Assembly: GCA_026874595.1 (NCBI GenBank)
Contig: CM049319.1
Span: 51,656,917 to 51,720,916, forward strand
Direction of reading: 5' to 3'
Origin: Sipunculus nudus
Taxonomy: Eukaryota; Annelida; Sipuncula; Golfingiida; Sipunculidae
DNA: 64,000 nucleotides
Shown here: positions 45,956-59,946 of the stretch, piece by piece
How positions within the stretch are numbered: position 1 is the first letter of the stretch
Layout of the letters: each line of letters opens with the position of its first letter
Made by a program: the position numbers and the translations under genes
Notes under the pieces: generated by a model
Seen by the model: the letters and a program-made list of their open reading frames with translations, nothing else
Database searches by the model: none
What the model was told of the DNA's origin: nothing

Positions 45956-48900
45956 CATTATGTAAAAATGTGCAGATCTTGATTACATCTAGAAGATTTA
46001 CTGATAATTTTTGTGCTAACCTTACCCTTATACATTTTTAGTAAGAATTTAAAAGCAAAGCAAGCAACCAACCAATATTATACATATGCAAACATAAAAC
46101 ATTTTAATGTATTAATGGATTTTCATACCGTTAATCATAGAAATTATGCGTATGGCCCGTTTCTACATACTGAGCACCTGGGTCCTCAAAATACTCCATA
46201 TTTTCCCTTCATTCTTTTTTAATGTTTTTTCAGGCTGCTTGTCGGGGCACCTAAGGCCACGCCATCATACTCCTACCGTAAAAACCCTAGAGATGTCGAA
46301 TCCGGCGGGCTTTTCGCGTGTGACGTCAACAGTATGACGTCATCTAGTCAGCAGATTAGTTGCAGTGAAGTGATTGCTTATGATCTAAGTAAGCTTTTGT
46401 TTTTTAATCCACGTTTTCATTGATCATTTTTTTTCTGACATATCACGTTGTTTGTAATTCAACCTAAAAATTGGCAGTATTTGAAATTAAAAAAATTAAT
46501 ATTAATACTTTGCAAAAAATATAACAACTCTAAATCGTCCATGCTAGGCCTCCTATTAAAACTTGGAATCTTGGACATCTTGAATGATTGATCTAAATTA
46601 TCCAGGGGTCTGACACATGATTCACATAAAGGGATAGTGGTTCGATCTCTACGCCCTACAGAACGAGAACTATTATCTTACAATTGATTCTATATTTATT
46701 CCGGTATACTTTAGCTGGATGACAGCAATAGTCGGAAGAGCACACCTCATTTATGTCCCTTTTTGTTGGTCCAAACCGGTCATATATTTACATAAATGCA
46801 TTTCTGAAACCACTCGACGAGGTTTCCAGAAACTTGACCTCATTAGGCCAAAAAAAATTAAAGGTGTGGTTCTCAGGCACCGCCCGCATCAATTTTAAAC
46901 CCCCGCATCAAAAATTTTTATTTTGATTTTCAATAAAAAATTTCCAATTTTGAGCTGCTGCCGCTCCGACATTTCTTTCAAGAAGTTAAACCATACAATT
47001 TCCTTTGTTTTGTAGTGCTTTTACTTATTTAGCAAAATAAAACTGTTATTTTCATGCTTTTCCCTTATCATTTGACATTTTTATCGAAACATACAAAAAC
47101 ATTTAAAATAAAAAAAGCGACCGCCCGCATTGATTTCTGAAAAAAAGTGCCTGAGAACCATACCTTTTTTTTATTTTGGCCTTACAGGGTCCCATGTGAA
47201 CTGGTGCATAACCGATTCGGTATGACCTCTGACCTTTTTATTCGTGGGTCATTTCCAGCTGAAAACCACACATATCTCAGAAGCGGTTTAACTATCGGCC
47301 AGGGTTTTGCATGACCTCAGATCCTTAGACAGATTTATTTCGTACACAAGACTGGTAGCGCAACCTTTAAGAGTTTTTGATTGTCGTTCATACGTGCGAC
47401 TGTTTCTGGTGAAAATCATACAGCACATGAGTGGTTTGATGTATCAGACTGGAATTTTGCATGTCAATTTGGTAGCTTTCCTTTGAGTGAGTTTAATACA
47501 AGTTTAATACTTTTATTTAGACTAGCTAGTCGGACTATGAACTGATAAAACCTTCGACAAACCTTTGTGAGCAACAAGGGTTCCTTTACCGAGAAAAGAA
47601 ATGGCTTACACTCATGCAACAAAGCCAGATGCAAATCACGTGCCAAAATAACCATTGGAGAAAGCGTACAGATCAACAACAACAGTCACAAAGAACAGGA
47701 ATAGTTTACCGATGAATCCCCTGATCATACCAGCACCTGGAGTGCAATATCAGAAGGTATTACAAACTAATGAAGAGCAACGTACTTACTCCCGTCAACT
47801 TGTTACACTGGTTATAAATCATCGTGCTTCATTTCCAAATCGGGAAGGAACTGGGGGTGGGGGGATGGGGGGGGGGGGGTTAACTTGAAAACTTGTCGGG
47901 TACACATCCCCAACAGCTCGTCTAAATAAAGGCAGCAAACTGCTATTAAATTCCCTCATATATACAGACTAGCATGGTATTTCGAATCTCACAATAGCTT
48001 TCCCTTACACATGGCTAGTGCTGCCACCTATAACCGTTCCGGTGTCAATTTTTGGTTTGACGTTTCAGCAAGAAATTTAGAATTGTAATAGATCTGGGGA
48101 TTTTTAATCTCGTACCTGTATCCCCTACATAAGACTGGTGGTGCTATCTATAAAAACCTTTTCCTTATATCCATGAATGCACTTATCGGTCAATATCTTG
48201 GTCTGACATGCTGTACGCCCACATGACAGGTGGCGCCATCTACAATGATGTTTTGTGTGGCGTCCGTCTGCCGGTCGACTGCCGTTGACCCAATTAGTAT
48301 GTGATTTTTAGATAGATCATTTTAGTCATTATTTTAGCACAATCCCCATGATAATTTGGTCTTTTTTTCCTGCAGAAGAGAAGAATGACTGGAAAACATG
48401 TATCAGAAACAGATCTCATGAGTATCTCGGTGGGTCGCTAACGACGCCACCTAGCGGCGAGGGGATTATAGTGGTAAGTAAATTGAGGACATTTAAAGAG
48501 TTGTTAACCTAGGTTAGAATGCTCAGATATAAGTCGCAAATTTGTCAGTTGGACAACTGATCTGATTTTATATCATATCCCTAAATTTTAGCCAAGCAAT
48601 TTGTAAAGAAAATCATAACTTATGCCATAACACAAATTAAAACAAATACTTCGATATGCGAATATTTAGGATATGAAATCGACATCTTTTAAAGTTCTGA
48701 AACCAGACGTATATCTATCAGTTTACAGAATTAAGTTCACACGGGATTCCTTTGTGTTCAGTCCGTTCGATGCAGTTGCCAGATCTCTGTTTTGGTGTCG
48801 CAAGCAATGGTCACACCTCTGGGTCGAAATAAGAATCGACTCATCGATTTGATGATCGAAGTTTTTCGTGCCGGCATCTTAGTCCCACGGCAAAGTCGGT

Positions 48901-51900
48901 CAGCCGCTGTTGTGGGGTCCTCTTTCTTTGGTCGTAAAGTGAAAAATAGTGAGCTATGGTCCGCGTCTACGATGTACTTCCTCCGTATAGGAAATATCTT
49001 TGCGGCAACGGTTGTCTCACGTTTCCTTTTTTTAGCTCAGTTTACTGAAAGTCTGAAAAATGGCGGTCACTCTTTGTCCGTCGTCTGTCTGTCTGTCCAT
49101 TAACAGAGCACAAATTGTAACCGTTAGACCTGGAATCTTCTAACTTTACATACACTTATGTCCATGAAAAACCTCTACGGAAACCTGAAATTAGGTCTCT
49201 GTTACCCATACCCTCCGAGCTATGGGGCTTGTAAGTAACGCCCAGAATAATTACAGATTTGATACAAAAGCTAGGTCGAGGATCTAAATAACGAATGTAT
49301 TGATCATCGTGATTCTTTGCATGTATATTAATCATTGAGTGTTCTCAGTTCCCGCAGACTGGTGGAGTCCAATGTATTTTTTTTTCGAATCTTACGCATT
49401 TTCTTTTATGTTTTTGAGACCTTCAAAGATGCGGTCATTCGTTTACAGGAAACACATCATAACTGTTGGATCTACAGTCTTCTTACTCGACATACAGAGA
49501 GGCCATGAAACATTTTTGACACCTGAAATTAGGTCTCTGTTACCCATTCCCTCCGAACTATGGGGCTTGTAAGTACCCCCCCCCCCCAGAATAATAAATA
49601 AATTGAAACAAAAGGTCCATTATCTGAATAACTAATGAAAATCATGATTCTTTGCATACATGTTGATCATGGATTGTTTCATCAGTTCAGGCAGACTGGT
49701 GGCGTCACCTGTACTTTCTTTTAAACATAACGCATTTTTTTCTATTTTTGAAACCTTCAAAGATACGGTCATCCGTTAACAGGGCACAAATCGTAACCGT
49801 TGGAGCTAGAATCTTCTAACTTGACATCTGGGAGGTTCATAAAAAATCTCCTTGGACCCCTAAAACTAAGTCTCTGTTACCCATATCCTTTGAACTATGG
49901 GGCTCGTATGAACCCCCCAGAATAAAGAAAATTTGATACAAAAGCTCCAATATCTGAATAACTAATGCATTGATTGCCATGTTCCTTTGCAATCATAATG
50001 ATCATGAATTGTTTTATCTGTTCCTGTAGACTGGAGGTGCCACCTTATTTTTACGAATTATTACGCATTTTAACTCTATTTTTGAGATCTTCAAGGTAAC
50101 GTTCCCTTTGATAACAGGGCACAAATCGTATCTGTCAGACCTAGAACGTTCTTACTGTATATACAGTGAGGTCCTAGGCAAATCTCCTTGGAAACCTAAA
50201 ATTAGGTCATAGTGACCTATATTGGCAAATTACAGGCTGATAACATCTTGCCCTTCTAAAGAAGCAACTGATTTTCACGCTGCCAGCTTTGACCGTTAAT
50301 GGTATATTTAGAACCAGATGGCGGTTCGTTGTCCGCTGAAATAAATGTGAGTACGATGTGACAAGCAGCCAATCAAATGCCAATAAACAAACACTCGACA
50401 GGCATCCTGGCTCCGCCCATTGCTGCGCTTCAAGCGCCGCTCCGCTTGATGAGTTTCCGGTCGAATTTAAATTGCTCCCTCTGCATTCTCGCATCATCGA
50501 CCGGTTTGATTATGACATTAAGACTGTGTTAGCGTAGCAATGATTCTGTTGTCTGCAGAACTGAAACAAGCCAGCGAGGTGTGCACGCAGCCTTTGTTGT
50601 TACGTTTCGTTTGAATTACATCTCACCGGCCGAGCATCCTATGTGTCCAAGGTCCTAAGCAAACCACGTCAGGGGCAATTCTCTCTGAGCCTGTGGCCTG
50701 TTCAGACGGTTACGCGGGGCGATGAGCTGTCACTCAAAATGAAATAAACATGATTGACTCCGTTTATTCATCGCTTGGCTTCGTCTTCCAGCACAAGGTC
50801 TCGTCTGATTGGACAAAAATACAGTGCTCCCCCTGGTGTAGCAATTCAGGATACGAGGTCATAACAAACAGCGCCTTACGATATAGGTAGTGGCCCTATA
50901 GGTAAAGCGCTGTGTAAAGAGCGTAGCACCCAGTCAGCCACAAATTGTATCCGCTAGGCCTAGAATCTTCTTACATGACATCCAGCAGGTCCTGGGTGAT
51001 TCTGCATGGAAACCTGAAATTAGGTCATGTTGACCTATATTTTGTGAACTATGGACCAAAAACATGATTTTAGCACCCTAAAAATCAAGTGGGCACAGAT
51101 TGTACCTGCTAACCCTAAAATGCTCAAATGTAATATACAGGGAAGTTTCGGCCAGTCTTCATGGATACCTGAAATTAGTTCATGATGACCTATATTTTGC
51201 ATGCTACCGGCCAAAACATCTAGGGCAATTTCCATGAAAACCTGAATATATCATGGTGACCTATATTACTAGCCCAAAAACATTTTAAGCACCCTAAGAC
51301 AGTCAGACAGGGTATTTAACTTCTGTTGGACCTATGATCTTCTTTCTTGACATCCAGGGATGTCCTTCAAAAATGTGCATGGTCATTTTTAGCTCAGCTG
51401 ACTGCATTCAAAAAAGCTATATTTCATGGGAATGGCTTGACATATTATCATGAAACGTTTTCGTCTTGTTGATTTTGAAGAACTTGAATAGCTACAGATG
51501 AGTCTCATGACCTAGGGTCTGTCCCATTTTGTTAAAGCCCCCTGGAGGGCGAGGCAAACCAACCGCCTCGTGACTGGCAGATTCCTTTGTACATCTTTTG
51601 ATTGACAGAGGTCAATCAGGGGCCAACCCCTACTGAGGTGAGAGAAAAAATGGCATGCTTATTCAGAATGAAAGTCGTTTCTGTAAAATTACCCCTCTGA
51701 AAAAGATGGGTTTTTTTCTGAGTCGAGTTCGGACACATAATCTGTGTGTTCGTTGTCTAAGGTCATACAAAAAAAATACTGTTCTACGGATTCGCCGCTA
51801 CCATTTTTTGGAGATAATTTTTTTAACAAAAAAAGAACACGGGCCTTGATAATGTTGCTGATGTGTACTGTGGAACAAAATCTAAAAAAAATTCTGAAAG

Positions 51901-54900
51901 ATTCAATGATTGAAGCAATTTATGTTGAATATGATGAATGTAATTTCGTTCGTGATTTTCGTGCCTGTTACAAGATCAGATAAAACAGGCCGATCAGGGA
52001 CTGATCCTGGCACTGGTACGTCTTCTTTCCGAATTGTCAGCGAAATGTAGTCGCAGGGACTATGCAGGGACTAGAGAGCAAAGCCTTTTTAGGGCAGAAA
52101 ATGTCCTGCAAAGCTGTTTTGATATGATACACAGAAGGGGCTATTTACTGCAAAGGCAGCATGGGCCGTTTGGATTGGCTTAATTTATTTGACACGTCGG
52201 ACATTCTCAGCTATCTTCGGAAAACTTTTTTTATGTGTCCCTTCTTTTGGCATGAGCGAAAAACTGACTCCTTGAATGGTTTGACATAAAACGACTGTAA
52301 CTAATTAGTTTGTTCTGTGAAATGGCTTTTTTTCTCAACAGTCTTGCTTTGGACGTCTTTTTCTTGTTCATTAGGAAGCGTTTTGACCATAAACCGTCCC
52401 TTCGTTGCCATAGCGGTACATTCTGTCTCTGACGCAATTTATATCACGTGGTTGAATGTCAACTCGTCCAGAATAGTGTCACTGTGAACTTTCGGCACAG
52501 CTTCAACATTGAAAGCTGGAAGCTTTTGAGCCGTCTTGTCTGATTTCTGTGGCATGTCGGGATAGTACTTGCGTCGTTTCCGTTGGCTACAGTATGAACC
52601 GCTTGACAATGGTTGGCATTGGTAGCTAGCGCTACACCACAGTATGGTTAGAGTCTACTTTTCGGATCGTTGGACAGATCTGTCCAAATACGTTTGGGCA
52701 CATATCCCTTGTGTAGCAGATTTATTCATTAAACTAAATAACACTACGAACAAAACTGATACCCAGGACTTAACCAAAAGCTTTCGGACTCGACAAATTG
52801 ATGTAAGATAAACCTTTATCCGAAGGCCTGAATCTTAAATAATCATCAATTTGTCATTTCTTTTCTTGAGGAAATTAAAATCTATTAAATAATACCTCTA
52901 TTAAAATACTTTGTATTTTTAGCTGTAAATACTCATTTTAGGGCAAGCTGAAAACATGCAGGACAAGTAAAGCTAGATGTTACTTTCCCGACTGGAAAAG
53001 CACTTTCAAAAATGCGTGTCAAGCCTTGATTAACCTGCCCACTTTATTAACTTCCTTGTTGATATTTAAAAACTCGATTCAAATTAATATAACCGTGCAA
53101 AGCAGTCTGTTTACGACTAATTAATTAGTTAAACTTTAGTTAGTTAATTTAATAATCGTTAATTTGTTATCGACTCATCAGAATAAAGAAACTTATTATA
53201 TTTTCAGTGTTTATTTTAATTTAAACTATTTTGTTTGATTTTTTTTATCTTTAAATTTTATGTTTGGATAAAGCTGGACCACATAAGGACTTTGGGCCCT
53301 CGACAATCTACCGTTTGTTTAATAACGGTCCAGCAACTACATCTGTGACTTGGTCAGCGAGGGCATTGATTGCACTTATTTATAATTACACCGTCGTCTT
53401 ACAGATTTGTGGACACCGTGAGAAGTTTGACGATATTAAAGAAAAGTCTGTGAACATGATGGGTGGATGTCGACAAATCCCAAACCTCCGAACGCCAGGA
53501 GAACTGATTATGTACGAATGGGATAAGTGGAACAGTGTCCTCGGTGTATCGGCGGAATACGTCAAGGTAACTGGGTATCAACTAATAATTAGACATATTT
53601 AAATTAAAATGTCAGTAATTTCATATTATAATGTCATAGTTGTCACTAGAAAACTGTGACCTAGTTATTTTTATTGCATATTCAAGTTAGGATTAATACC
53701 AGATGGTTGATTTTGTAATTTATCGTACTTTAATATAGAGTATCATGTTTAGATGTTATCGTAAGGACTTAGTTTAGAGAACATGGGTGTCTCATTTGAT
53801 GTTAATTTTAGTATAGTTTTAATTCCATGGGAACCGATTCATGTGTAGACGGTTCCTATAGCAACAGTGTTTATTGTAGACATCAAAGGCAACGCACCTG
53901 CTTATATACTTTTTCTAGTAGTTTGCTATCAGGAGGCGTGTCCATTTTAGTATTCATGCAGTTATTGACAAGCTGTATAATACTGTGACATGATTGTGAC
54001 ATCAGCAAGCGTTTATAAGCCACGGATAAGAGGAACTCTGTACAGTCGCCTAGGTCAGTGCGCCAATTGGGTGTAGTCTGAAGGTTGTCTGTGGTCCAGA
54101 GGCGGGTCCGTGTTTATCAGTGTCTGATCAGCTGAGAGACGATGTTCCTGTGCGTAAAACATCCGTGTCTGTAGATACTTCAGACGGACTTCAGAGTGGA
54201 TATCGTAATTCTCGAAAGACTGGTAATCCGGCGATGTGTGTCTACCGTCAGTGCATCCAGTAACAAGCCAGGACAGTATACACGCGAAACTGGGGTAATA
54301 TTGAATATTGTCGCGCGGGGCCATATTCAGGTACCTAATGCTGGCTGAATCCAGGAGACATCTGCTGTGAAAGACAATTCTTCCGTGTTTCTGCAGAGTA
54401 AGCTGTGAGCCTGTCTGTCATTGCTTTCTGGACTTTGCCTGAAAGGGCGAGTGCCTTCAGAGAAAGACAGTGTTGATTAGTAGCGTGAAGCGCTGGCGAG
54501 ATCCTAGGTATGTAAACAATGAGGGCAGACTGAGCTAGTAGCTAACTTTCCAATGTCACGTGTGCTCCTCGGTCATGTAATCAGTAGCCATGTAAACAAT
54601 TTGACTTTCGTGTGCAGTGTACTTGTAGGACTTTGATTTTGTTTGAGTATGTTGACTCTCGTGATCATCGACATATATATGTCTAGACGTCAAGCTATGA
54701 CGTCATATTTACCGAATGTGTCCACGCAAAAGTCATGTCTGAGATTTCACTTCGTGCTGGGCTGTGCCAGTTCTTTCTGCAAACATCCGCTTTTCATTAT
54801 CTGTTATTAATATCGCGTCCATCAGGAGGGTATGCGGTCATCCCCGTTCCTGTGTTTGTGTGTGTGTGTGGTTGTGTGGACAGAACTCAAGCAATCATGA

Positions 54901-57900
54901 ACGGAATATCATGATATTATTCGGGCATTTCGGAAATGACCAAATGAGGAATCGATTAGATTTTGGTTTCTGATCCTGAAGATGATCCGGATTCAGGAAC
55001 ATAATCAAAGAATATATAACAAGTGAATACAAACATGCGGAGCATCCCACAATAGTACCCCACGTGGCGGAGGCTTGCATTCCTTAGACTGCAGATTTTT
55101 AGTATGAGGTGTAAGGTTTACAGAGTATAAAATGAAAGGTTTACAGGAAAGGCTTTCATACAAACACACCCTCGAGTGTACTTGTTAACCTCTGAATTGA
55201 CGCTGTTGTTCAATTAAATTGCTGATGCTGACGTATCCATTCAGCAGAACTCCCTGATTTACATTTATTTCAGCTATGACTGGGAATAAACCGTTTTAAA
55301 TGTTAAGAATGGTCTCTAATTTTAAATATATCTTCCACCTATGTTATAGAAGAAATATACATATATAATTAATTGGTATTTATTACGAAAATGGAGAGTT
55401 ATACATTAACAAGTGTTTTCATGCTATGTATGACCAAGAAAAATTTAGTCCGTTTTCCAATACGTTTAAAAGTTCTTTAAGGGACTCAGTGCTCAAATTG
55501 CCAAGAAAACATTGACATTATCAAGAAAAAAAGTATCAACGATAAATGAGAGCGGCGAATCCGTAGAAAAATTGGGTTTGTATGGCTTAATTCCAACTTG
55601 TCTTTGTTTCAGGATGGGTCTGGGGTGATCTTCGGCGTTCCACATTATAGAGATGGTTAGTTTTAACTAGTATCTACTATTTTCTTTTAACTACATGAAA
55701 TCATGTGAACTATTTCTATATGACTGTGGTACCTAATATTTTTTAATTTGTTACATTTTATCTGTTCTTCTGAGTGACCTGTTTATTAATGTATTCTTAA
55801 ATTTTAGTGAAAAATCTGAAGTAACGCAAAGAAACAATCAATTACACTGTGAAATCCCCAGCCTAACTACTAGGCTGCGTTCTACATCTGTATATCTTCT
55901 CAGATTATAGCACACTCATTAATGCCTTTCTGTATAAGCAGTTGTAAGCAGGTTTCCACTAGGGACAATGATTGAATACAGCCTTAAACGTGGGAAATTC
56001 ATAGTGGCCCACACCTACAGGAGACCCATATCTACAAGACGCACTTATGGAGGTAATTATTGTCCATAAATATATCAACTCTTTTATTTGCCGGATGTTG
56101 CGGTCATTGATCGCTCTCTGGGCGAGATACAACTCAGATCAAGCTATGCTAAGTTAATTCCAGTTCAAACATTTACTGGTCCAGTTAAGCGATAGACGGT
56201 GCGGCCTAGTGAATTTACCCGTCTAAGCACTCTGGTTCATTTCATAGAAAACAATTAAGATAAATTATTATTATTTTATTATTGTTTGAATTGTATGTTT
56301 TGTAAATCTTCTTTTATACTACAGTTACTGTCCTTTTATTTTATGTATCTAGGGTCCCCACCATCCCGTTTTTCAGCCGCAGCAACCTTTTTTTTTAGCT
56401 CAGCTGACTATTATTGATCTGAGCTATAGCGATCACCCTTTGTCCGGCGTCCGTCCGATGACAGGGCACAAATCATAACCAAAAATACCAATAGATCCAA
56501 TAAAACTTCTTACTGTACATCAAGAGTGGGTCTGGGCAAATCTTCTTGGAAACCTGAAATTAGGTCATGGTTACCTATATTCGATTACCTACAGGCCAAA
56601 AACAAACATGAATTTGAGCTACCAGACAGTCCGAGGGGGAATAATTTGTATCCTTTAGGCCTAGAATCTTCTAATGTAACATTATGGGAGGTCTTTTGCC
56701 AATTTCTATGGAAGCATGAAATTATATCTCTATGACCTATATACTGCGAGCTACAGGAGAAAGATGTAATTTTAGCACCCTGAATGTCAAATGGGCACAA
56801 ATTGCATCTGCTGGCCAAAAGAATTCCAACACAACACCCAGGGAGGTTCTTGAAATCAGAAATTAGGTCATAGTAATCTAAATTCTGTGAACTACGGAAA
56901 AAAACTTTATTTAAAGCCCCCAGATACACAGGGTACAAATTATATTCATTTTCTTTGAAATTTTTTTAACATATCATCCACGGATGTCTTGGATAAAACT
57001 CCTTATAAAACCTGAAATTAGGTCAAGGTGACTTACATTTTCTGAGCTACTTGCAAACAAAATCATTCTGAGCATCCAGACACACAGGGCACAAAACCAT
57101 ACTGTTTGACACAGAACCTTCTATTGTAAAATCCAGGGAGATCTTTGGCATCTCTCCATTGAATCTTGCATAAGGTCACAGTGACACATATTCTGTGAGC
57201 TATAGGAAATAACATGATTTAAGCACTGTGAAAGTCAGATAGGCACAAATCTTAACGGTAGGACCTAGAACCTTCTAACTTAAAATTCAAGGTCTCAGGC
57301 AAATCTCCTTCAACACCATGATCACCTTTCTTCTGTGAGGTACGAGAGGAAAACCTTATTTTAATCGCCCAGAAAGTCAAACGTGGCCATTATCTTGAAT
57401 GGATCCAGAGGCGTAATGTGACTATATTCTGTGAACATGATTTTAGCATCCCATCAGTTAGAGGGGAACAAATGTAACAGCTGGACATAGAACTATCTTA
57501 TTTAATTCAGACCCATGGAGGGCCCTGTTAAATCTTCTTAGAAAAACACTAAATAAGATGACTGTGACCTATATTCTATGAGTATGTAGTACCAGATGAG
57601 TTAGATGGACCCAAATCGTAGCAGAAGGACATAGACCTCTGCATCTATGGAGATCTTTGTAAAATCTTGGAAACCCTAAATAAGGTCGCTGTATCCTATA
57701 TTCTAAGGTCCATGGACAAAATGCCTGATTTTAACCACTCTGGAAGTCATTTTATCCATTGTTCAATTTTCCATAACATGTATTTTTTCACCAGGAAATA
57801 ACATTAATAATTAATACATGCATCACCTATATGTCAAATAAAGCTGAGCGTCATGGCCCATGGGCCACTTGTTCAAGGGTTTCAGACCAATATTTGTAGC

Positions 57901-59737
57901 CTGGATACCCCGTCCCCCCTTTCTCACGACCTGGGGACCTTAATAGGCTTTTTCATTGGTCCTCCTATGTTGGACCTCTTTTTTCTCTTTAATCTTGGAT
58001 CCGCCCTGGTATATTAGCGATGACAGCTGCCCAGTATAAGGACCCACGGTAATCCATCATCCCTGCATCCTCCTCTTCACGATGTCGACTAGCAAAAGAG
58101 TTATTACTGTATCATGCATTAAAAAAAACAATTTCCGAGTATACTGTCGGGGAAGCTGCGAGTTTCAGGCTGCTGTCATATATAAATGTTTTTCGGCAAA
58201 AAAACATTATTTTACACTATAACATGTACCTTTATGTAAACTATTATCAAATCTTCAGTTATAATTGCCTCATTTTTTGTGTGTGTTTTTATAAACAATG
58301 AGATAATACAACACGGTGTATATACTAAATGTATAATATAATATTTGTTTACATATACATATAAACAAATTTATTTAGAGAATGGTCAGTTACACACACA
58401 CACACACACGTATATATATATTTATATATAAGCAATGAAAACCTTGGCGCAGTTGTGTTTTTTATTATATATCGTCATGATTATGTACTGATGAAACAGA
58501 CAAAGAAAAATAACGAATCGTTGTCTTTAACAAAATAATGTTTAAAGAATGCCTTTGTCTTATAGGCATGCTATGATAACAATGGTTTCTATGTAGCAAG
58601 CGTTAACATTTGAATAAATTAACTTAACAGGATATGACGCCACAACTGGAAAGTTTCAAGATTCTAGGCAACTGCTACGTGTCATGGGTGCGCCGCTGTG
58701 GAACAACCAGGGAAAGGTGAGCAGATTTATAACCTATTCATACTATAAACAATCTAGAAATATACATTCCAAGGAACGCAGGCCTCCGCCATGTGGTCAG
58801 ACTACATTGTGGGATACTACCCAAAACGAGTTTGCATTCTCTTATTCGGTCCAAACTCCTAAAAACATTTGTGCAGAAATTCCCTCAGCCCGTGTTTGCA
58901 TTCAATTATTCGGCCCATATTTCAAGGTTCAGTCCTTTCCGGATCTGGAACATGAGGCGGATCCACACCAGGATCTAATCGATTCTTCTTTGACCCAGTC
59001 CCGTAGAGTCCTGACAATTCTTTGGTTGCGTGAGTTAGTTGTGTACATACACACACACGCGCACCCTCACACAGCCAAAGAACCACACATAACAATATAC
59101 CAATAGTAAGAAGGCGTTGCACGTATTACAGTAAACGCTTCACATGTTACATATTATGTATTACGCATTTTGCAATGCACGCGTTACATATAGACAGGTT
59201 ACACGTATAACAGTAAACGTATCACATGTTACATATTATGTATTACAGGTATTACAATACATGCATTACATATTACATATTACATATTATTTCTATTTCA
59301 ATACAAATGAACACATCACGTTACATATACGGATAACAAGTATTACAATATACCCATCGCATATAACATATTACGTATTGCACGTATTAGAATACACGCA
59401 TCACGTGTTACGTTTCACGTATGACACGCATTAAAGTAAACGCATCACATGTTACCTATTATATCTTACAAATTAATCAGTACACGCATCACATCCTACA
59501 TATTACGTATTACACATATTAAAGTACATGCCTCAAATGTCACGTATTAAAGTACACGCAACATATGTGTTACATATAACGTGTTACAGCTATTAGGGCA
59601 CACGCATTACATGTTAAATATTACGTGTTACACCTTATACAATTATCAATCGACAAAACCTCGTGTATGTAAACAACTAAATAGCTTGCAGTTCAAATAC
59701 AAAAATATAAAAAAATTATATATATATTAATATATAT

Positions 59738-59796
<59 letters not shown>

Positions 59797-59821
59797 ACAA
59801 AGGAGCATCTTTATATGTTAA

Positions 59822-59855
<34 letters not shown>

Positions 59856-59908
59856 TGTATAATGTATCTGTCTGTCTGTCTATTTATCAATCTATCTTTT
59901 ATCTTTCA

Positions 59909-59946
<38 letters not shown>

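Noticed and set aside
45232-45960. CRISPR-like or other regular array
   Set aside because: The periodicity comes from (ATT)n microsatellites and three diverged repeat units. There are no uniform repeats with unique spacers, and the genome is eukaryotic.
48792-49572. ORFs of 77-103 codons in intron 3
   Set aside because: They lie in or next to the tandem repeat, are not conserved between units and carry no motif.
55899-55952. Alternative integrin exon after 'tatcttctcag' near 55,901
   Set aside because: Better pyrimidine tract, but the length to the only donor (40 nt) breaks frame and the peptide does not match the propeller. The 55,963-56,052 segment fits in length, phase and sequence.
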